Shown piece by piece: positions 5,367-7,950 of a stretch of DNA of 7,950 bases. Position 1 is the stretch's first letter. Each line of letters starts with the position of its first letter. Under the pieces are notes generated by a model, which saw nothing but the letters and a program-made list of their open reading frames with translations, searched no databases and was not told the origin of the DNA. The stretch lies in NCBI GenBank assembly GCA_913009675.1, contig CAJVXD010000048.1, forward strand, positions 1 through 7,950, given 5' to 3'. Origin of the DNA: an uncultured bacterium (GTDB lineage: Bacteria > Omnitrophota > Gorgyraeia > Gorgyraeales > Gorgyraeaceae). A program made the position numbers and the translations under genes.

Positions 5367-7934
5367 TTACATCACTTCTATGATAGGTATCGGCTCTGCG
5401 TTAACCGTAGCCACAAGCGTATCGACTGACTTATTGCATTCCGTACCTGAATCATCTGTAACTGTCAAAACAACCTTATAGAGACCTATGTCTTTATATG
5501 CATGCTTTACAGTGGCCCCTTTTGCTGTCTCTCCGTCGCCAAAATCCCAGCTATAGGTTAAATTGTCCTTGTCTGAATCGTAAGATTTCGTGCCGTCAAA
5601 CTGGACCTCATCTTTTACGCATATTACAAGGTCGCCCCCGGCCTTTGCCACGGGAGGGGTATTTACATTTACGTAATGCACCTTTGTTGCGCCTGAACAA
5701 TTCGAATTCTTCCCGTCGTCAACAAATAGCGTCACCTTGTATAACCCTCCTTTTGTGTAACTGTGTTTTAGCTCTGACCCGCTTCCCGTCGTGCCATCTC
5801 CAAAATCCCAGGTAAAGGTCAGCTTGTCTTTGTCAGGGTCAGAAGACTTGGTCGCATTAAAGACTATGTCTTTATCTACGCATGAACTATCCTTTGCCGC
5901 AAGGTCTGCCTCAGGGGCAGAATTTACCTCTACCTGTATTATCTGAGAGGTCTTCGAACATTGCATCCCGCTATTGTCATCCACGCTAAGCTTTACCTTG
6001 TAAAGTCCGCCTTTTGCATAAGTGTGCGAAACCTCTTTACCCTTAGCCGTTTCTCCGTCGCCGAAATCCCATGCATAATTGAGGGTATCTCCGTCCTTGT
6101 CATAAGAACCGGCTGCGTCAAAATTCGCCTTCTTTGACAGGCATATCTTTTGGTCTTGTCCTGCATCAGCAAAAGGTGCCCTGTTTAGCTTGACGAGTTT
6201 TGTATCTCTTGCCTTATTGCATTCCGTATCTGTCCCGTCCGTTACCAGGAGTTTTGCTACGTATTCTCCGCCCTTTTCATATCTGTGCGTAACTACCTTG
6301 CCCTCCGCTGTTTGTCCGTCGCCGAAATCCCACACATAAGTCAGGTCATCGTTATCCGCATCCTTTGACTTCGAAGCGTCAAGGATAACCTCAAGCGGGT
6401 TATCGGGATTTTTTTCACACAATATAAAATCGCCTCCTGCATCTGCAACAGGCGGGGTATTTACCGATACATTCAATTTATCTGTACCTGTATCGCACAT
6501 GGTCCCTGAATCATCTGTTACGGTAAGCGCAACAAGATAATCTCCGCCCTTTGCGTATTTATGGCTTACCTTTATGCCTTCCTTTGACTCCCCGTCGCCG
6601 AAATCCCATTTATAGGTCAGTTTATCCCCTGGGGTGTCGCTGGATTGGCTGGCATCAAATAATATCTCCTTATTGACGCATGTAATCCCCGGCCCTGCCG
6701 CCACAGCACATGGCGGTTGATTGACCTTGACCACCTGCTGAGTGGTTGCGTTGTTACATTTTGCCTCTGAATTATCGGTGACAGTCAACTTTACGAGGTA
6801 TTTTCCCGCGTCTTTATAGGTATGCATTATCCTTATCTGATCGCTGGTAGCCCCATCACCAAAATCCCAGAAATAGGTCATTTGCTGGTTGTCAGGATCG
6901 TATGATTTGGAAGCGTCAAATGTAAAACTATTACAGGAAAGTTTTGTACCCTCCCACGGTTTCCCTGGTTTTTCTGGTTTTCCCGGTTTTCCCTTCTGTC
7001 TCTTTATGAAGACCATCCTTGGGCCCTTCGCCCCTGCATTAAAAAACACAGGGACCAGTCTTCCTCCCCCTGTGCTTATGTACATTGCCATATTTGCGTG
7101 GGGCTGTCTGTCCTTTGTTATCTCATAGACCCATCGCCTTCCGGTATCAGAGGGGGAAACATCGACCTCTGTATCAGCCCACGCCCCCGTGCCTGAACCT
7201 TTTACCTTGTAGGATTTGGATGCGCTGATAAGCTCTATCCATCCTCCTGTAGGATCCAGGTCGTAATTGTGTTCGATTATCTTTGAGATGCCGGCAGGGA
7301 CCGCTGGATAGAGGGCCATCTTTTGACCCCTAATTTCCGATAACCTCAGGGAGAGCTCATAACTAAATGCCTCTGCGGAATCAGGGGATATATCTAAGGA
7401 AAACACATTGTTGTCATCTCCCTCCAGGCCTTCAGCCAGTATTTTAAAATACCTAAAACCGCCTATCTCTTCGCCTTTAGAGGCATTAATAGGTGAAAAA
7501 TGATAATATCTCTTATCATAGTCTTTATCATCTCCGAATGTCTTCTCATCGAGAAGGACCCCCTGATGAAAATCCGGTGCCTCTGTCTCGCTTAGATTAG
7601 AAAGGGAAGAATACGCTTTCTTTCCGCCGAAAATAGAAAAACGCGTCTTTGTGTTCCACTTTCCGCTTTTCTCGTCTAGAGCCCCTCCTACATCAGGATC
7701 ATAAATAGATACCTCTACATTTCCTGTATAGCTATCCGGGACCTTTAAAAATATTACCTGAGGTTTCCCTGTCGTCCCGTAACCCTTCTTACCATCCTTC
7801 CCAAAGACATAGAGATATTTTATATTGCTATCCTTTGGCGGGATCTTATAACAAAAACCGCTTTTTACAAAAATAAAAACTCCAACAGCAGCTAACACCA
7901 TTACTAATGTCAATGTACTTATTCTTCTGAACAT
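5367..7934 (-). CDS. Secreted protein with six tandem PKD domains and an unrecognised N-terminal region
   Basis: The 855-residue protein begins with a Sec signal peptide (about 1-28; basic MFRR then a hydrophobic run ending SGFCYK). Residues about 30-310 form a region I do not recognise. It seems beta-rich, with segments such as YLYVFGKDGKKGYG, VEVSIYDPDVGG and WNTKTRFSIFGG, and could be a carbohydrate-binding or surface-adhesion fold. A Pro/Gly/Lys linker (about 313-327) leads to six PKD domains, each with the WDFGDG hallmark. PKD domains are Ig-like spacers of surface and secreted proteins involved in binding or presenting other domains. Each repeat carries one early and one late cysteine. 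The protein ends just where a seventh repeat would begin, with no sorting signal, membrane helix or catalytic domain visible. The ATG at 7932-7934 is preceded by AGGGGGTG (about 7939-7946). Its promoter lies outside the window. It is separated from the next gene by a terminator. Confidence 0.88.
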   Translation of the reverse strand: MFRRISTLTLVMVLAAVGVFIFVKSGFCYKIPPKDSNIKYLYVFGKDGKKGYGTTGKPQVIFLKVPDSYTGNVEVSIYDPDVGGALDEKSGKWNTKTRFSIFGGKKAYSSLSNLSETEAPDFHQGVLLDEKTFGDDKDYDKRYYHFSPINASKGEEIGGFRYFKILAEGLEGDDNNVFSLDISPDSAEAFSYELSLRLSEIRGQKMALYPAVPAGISKIIEHNYDLDPTGGWIELISASKSYKVKGSGTGAWADTEVDVSPSDTGRRWVYEITKDRQPHANMAMYISTGGGRLVPVFFNAGAKGPRMVFIKRQKGKPGKPEKPGKPWEGTKLSCNSFTFDASKSYDPDNQQMTYFWDFGDGATSDQIRIMHTYKDAGKYLVKLTVTDNSEAKCNNATTQQVVKVNQPPCAVAAGPGITCVNKEILFDASQSSDTPGDKLTYKWDFGDGESKEGIKVSHKYAKGGDYLVALTVTDDSGTMCDTGTDKLNVSVNTPPVADAGGDFILCEKNPDNPLEVILDASKSKDADNDDLTYVWDFGDGQTAEGKVVTHRYEKGGEYVAKLLVTDGTDTECNKARDTKLVKLNRAPFADAGQDQKICLSKKANFDAAGSYDKDGDTLNYAWDFGDGETAKGKEVSHTYAKGGLYKVKLSVDDNSGMQCSKTSQIIQVEVNSAPEADLAAKDSSCVDKDIVFNATKSSDPDKDKLTFTWDFGDGTTGSGSELKHSYTKGGLYKVTLFVDDGKNSNCSGATKVHYVNVNTPPVAKAGGDLVICVKDEVQFDGTKSYDSDKDNLTYSWDFGDGETAKGATVKHAYKDIGLYKVVLTVTDDSGTECNKSVDTLVATVNAEPIPIIEVM
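5391..6944 (-). repeat. Six tandem PKD domain repeats (about 86-92 residues each)
   Basis: By my count the domains cover residues 331-406, 407-493, 494-584, 585-672, 673-758 and 759-848. Each has an F/LDAS-like strand, an SxDxDxDxLTYxWDFGDG core, an H-x-Y turn, a GxYxVxLxVTD strand, and a VN-xPP-type junction. Cysteines recur at 334/393, 419/480, 506/572, 598/659, 685/746 and 772/833. Spacing within a pair is 59-66 residues (61 in four of six), and between repeats 85-92. The extra C409 sits at the second junction. At DNA level only the core encoding WDFGDG stays very similar, so the expansion is not recent. Confidence 0.9.
6957..6992 (-). repeat. Four 9-base tandem repeats encoding a Pro-Gly-Lys linker
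   Basis: Four consecutive units of the form (C/T)GGTTTTCC, with one or two changes each, occupy 36 bases in frame. They encode the Lys-Pro-Gly/Glu-Lys-Pro linker between the N-terminal region and the first PKD domain. Because the unit is a multiple of three, gain or loss of copies would alter linker length without breaking the frame. Confidence 0.8.
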
Positions 7935-7950
7935 GCAGCACCCCCTTATT

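Noticed and set aside
5391..6944. Regularly spaced similar DNA blocks suggesting a CRISPR array
   Set aside because: The period is about 260 bases and the blocks encode the WDFGDG core in one continuous frame, so they are protein domain repeats.

Overview
The window is a bacterial contig end carrying six protein genes, all on the minus strand, joined at its left edge to sequencing-adapter sequence. The proteins point to a Gram-negative-type cell: a lipoprotein with an outer-membrane-type sorting residue, secreted proteins with Sec signals, and a DsbD/CcdA-like membrane thiol carrier. GC content is moderate, Shine-Dalgarno sites are A/G-rich, and the gene content is typical of anaerobic or subsurface lineages. 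An Omnitrophota-, Nitrospirota- or Desulfobacterota-like origin is my guess from protein style only. No phylogenetic marker is present.

Reading along the minus strand (right to left): (1) 5367-7934 encodes a large secreted protein with an unrecognised N-terminal region of about 280 residues, a Pro-Gly-Lys linker and six tandem PKD domains, each with one regularly placed cysteine pair. It is followed by a good intrinsic terminator (5278-5329). (2) An extended -10 promoter sits right against that terminator and precedes a three-part gene (3172-5244). Its product has a secreted 5'-nucleotidase/metallophosphatase-like domain with altered active-site motifs, a thioredoxin-like domain with CRAC, and a six-helix CcdA/DsbD-type membrane domain. 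(3) A 54-base gap with a possible promoter leads to a compact group: an M48 metalloprotease lipoprotein, a LOG-family Rossmann protein (ATGA overlap with the protease), a YhaM-type OB-HD 3'-5' exoribonuclease (9 bases later), and a small protein with a lysine-rich tail and a stand-alone EF-Tu domain II-like barrel.

The last gene is cut off at base 188, where genomic DNA stops. Bases 122-187 are an Illumina TruSeq-type P7/index/Read 2 adapter, bases 70-121 are the T-rich tract expected of read-through past the adapter (poly-A on the other strand), and bases 1-69 are of unknown origin. Nothing left of base 188 should be interpreted as biology of this organism.

The most interesting biology is the neighbouring pair at 3172-7934: a secreted protein with six candidate disulfides beside a one-gene combination of periplasmic phosphatase-like, thioredoxin-like and membrane electron-carrier domains. 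A functional link is an inference from adjacency and chemistry. I see no defence system, CRISPR array, transposon, tRNA or rRNA. Apart from the first 187 bases no stretch over 300 bases lacks a gene.
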